A DNA stretch of 14,443 bases from SIG636 sp045604285 (GTDB lineage Bacteria > Bacillota > Clostridia > Oscillospirales > CAG-382), in assembly GCA_045604285.1 (NCBI GenBank), contig JAZUNS010000093.1, forward strand, positions 1 to 14,443, written 5' to 3'. Each line of letters begins with the position of its first letter. Position 1 is the first letter of the stretch. A program made the position numbers and the translations under genes. Below the pieces are notes generated by a model. It did not search any database. It was not told the DNA's origin and saw only the letters and a program-made list of their open reading frames with translations. Of this stretch, positions 14,308 to 14,443 are shown one piece after another.

Positions 14308-14443
14308 CCTGGCAGAGTACTGAGAAAGAGTGCAGACGAAACAAACCGAGGCGAGAACTGTACTAAGTACTGTGAGCCGAGGTTTGTTTTGAACGAAAAA
14401 TATGATAAAACGCAGAAAAGTCGGGAAGAATTTCCCGACTTTT
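14308..14443 (+). repeat. Structured dispersed repeat, copy 2 (inverted relative to copy 1)
   Basis: This is the reverse-complement counterpart of 200-335. The stems are more complete here: 14340-14347 (AACAAACC) pairs perfectly with 14381-14388 (GGTTTGTT), with inner GGC/GCC and GTAC/GTAC pairs. A short stem lies at 14317-14321/14329-14333, and the outer hairpin AAAAGTCGGGAA...CCCGACTTTT occupies 14416-14443. The repeat ends exactly at the window edge. The + strand frame from the preceding gene fragment stays open through the whole copy. Confidence 0.8.

Overview
This window looks like chromosomal DNA of a Gram-positive, low-to-moderate GC Clostridia member. Strong consensus sigma-A promoters, AGGAGG-type ribosome binding sites, a class D sortase, the ECF thiamine S-component ThiT and several lipoproteins all fit. 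An Oscillospirales/Ruminococcaceae-like gut anaerobe is my best guess, but that placement is inference. No rRNA, tRNA, CRISPR array, phage or transposase gene is visible.

Layout. The left edge holds the 3' end of a LuxR-type regulator (1-111). It is followed by a non-coding stretch with one copy of a structured ~135-bp repeat, a hairpin, a strong terminator and the promoter for rplM-rpsI (ribosomal proteins L13 and S9). Next, on the + strand, come argS and the YebC/PmpR-family gene, which share a short spacing and look co-transcribed. A bidirectional terminator at about 3943-3990 separates these from a long block of - strand genes.

Read in their own direction (right to left), the - strand genes form five units. 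(1) A short formate/nitrite-family channel has its own promoter and terminator. (2) A promoter drives rsmD-coaD, then an unknown membrane-anchored protein and an E2/CAT-like acyltransferase whose catalytic histidine appears to be replaced. (3) A consensus promoter and a TPP riboswitch with a terminator control thiT and a small unknown membrane protein. (4) A promoter drives a surface lipoprotein with FKBP and trigger-factor-like domains, then a second small lipoprotein. (5) A perfect consensus promoter drives a secreted, C-terminally anchored protein, a class D sortase, a four-helix membrane protein and radC, all tightly packed. Units 4 and 5 suggest a cell-surface folding and anchoring neighbourhood.

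The right edge holds a 5'-truncated fragment of a small membrane protein (DUF2798-like by eye). It runs directly into a second copy of the structured repeat, in opposite orientation. The two repeat copies bracket the window, share three hairpins and differ at paired positions in a compensatory way. This repeat family is the most interesting unexplained element here. The right end of the window stops exactly at the end of the repeat's hairpin, which is what an assembly break at a dispersed repeat would look like.
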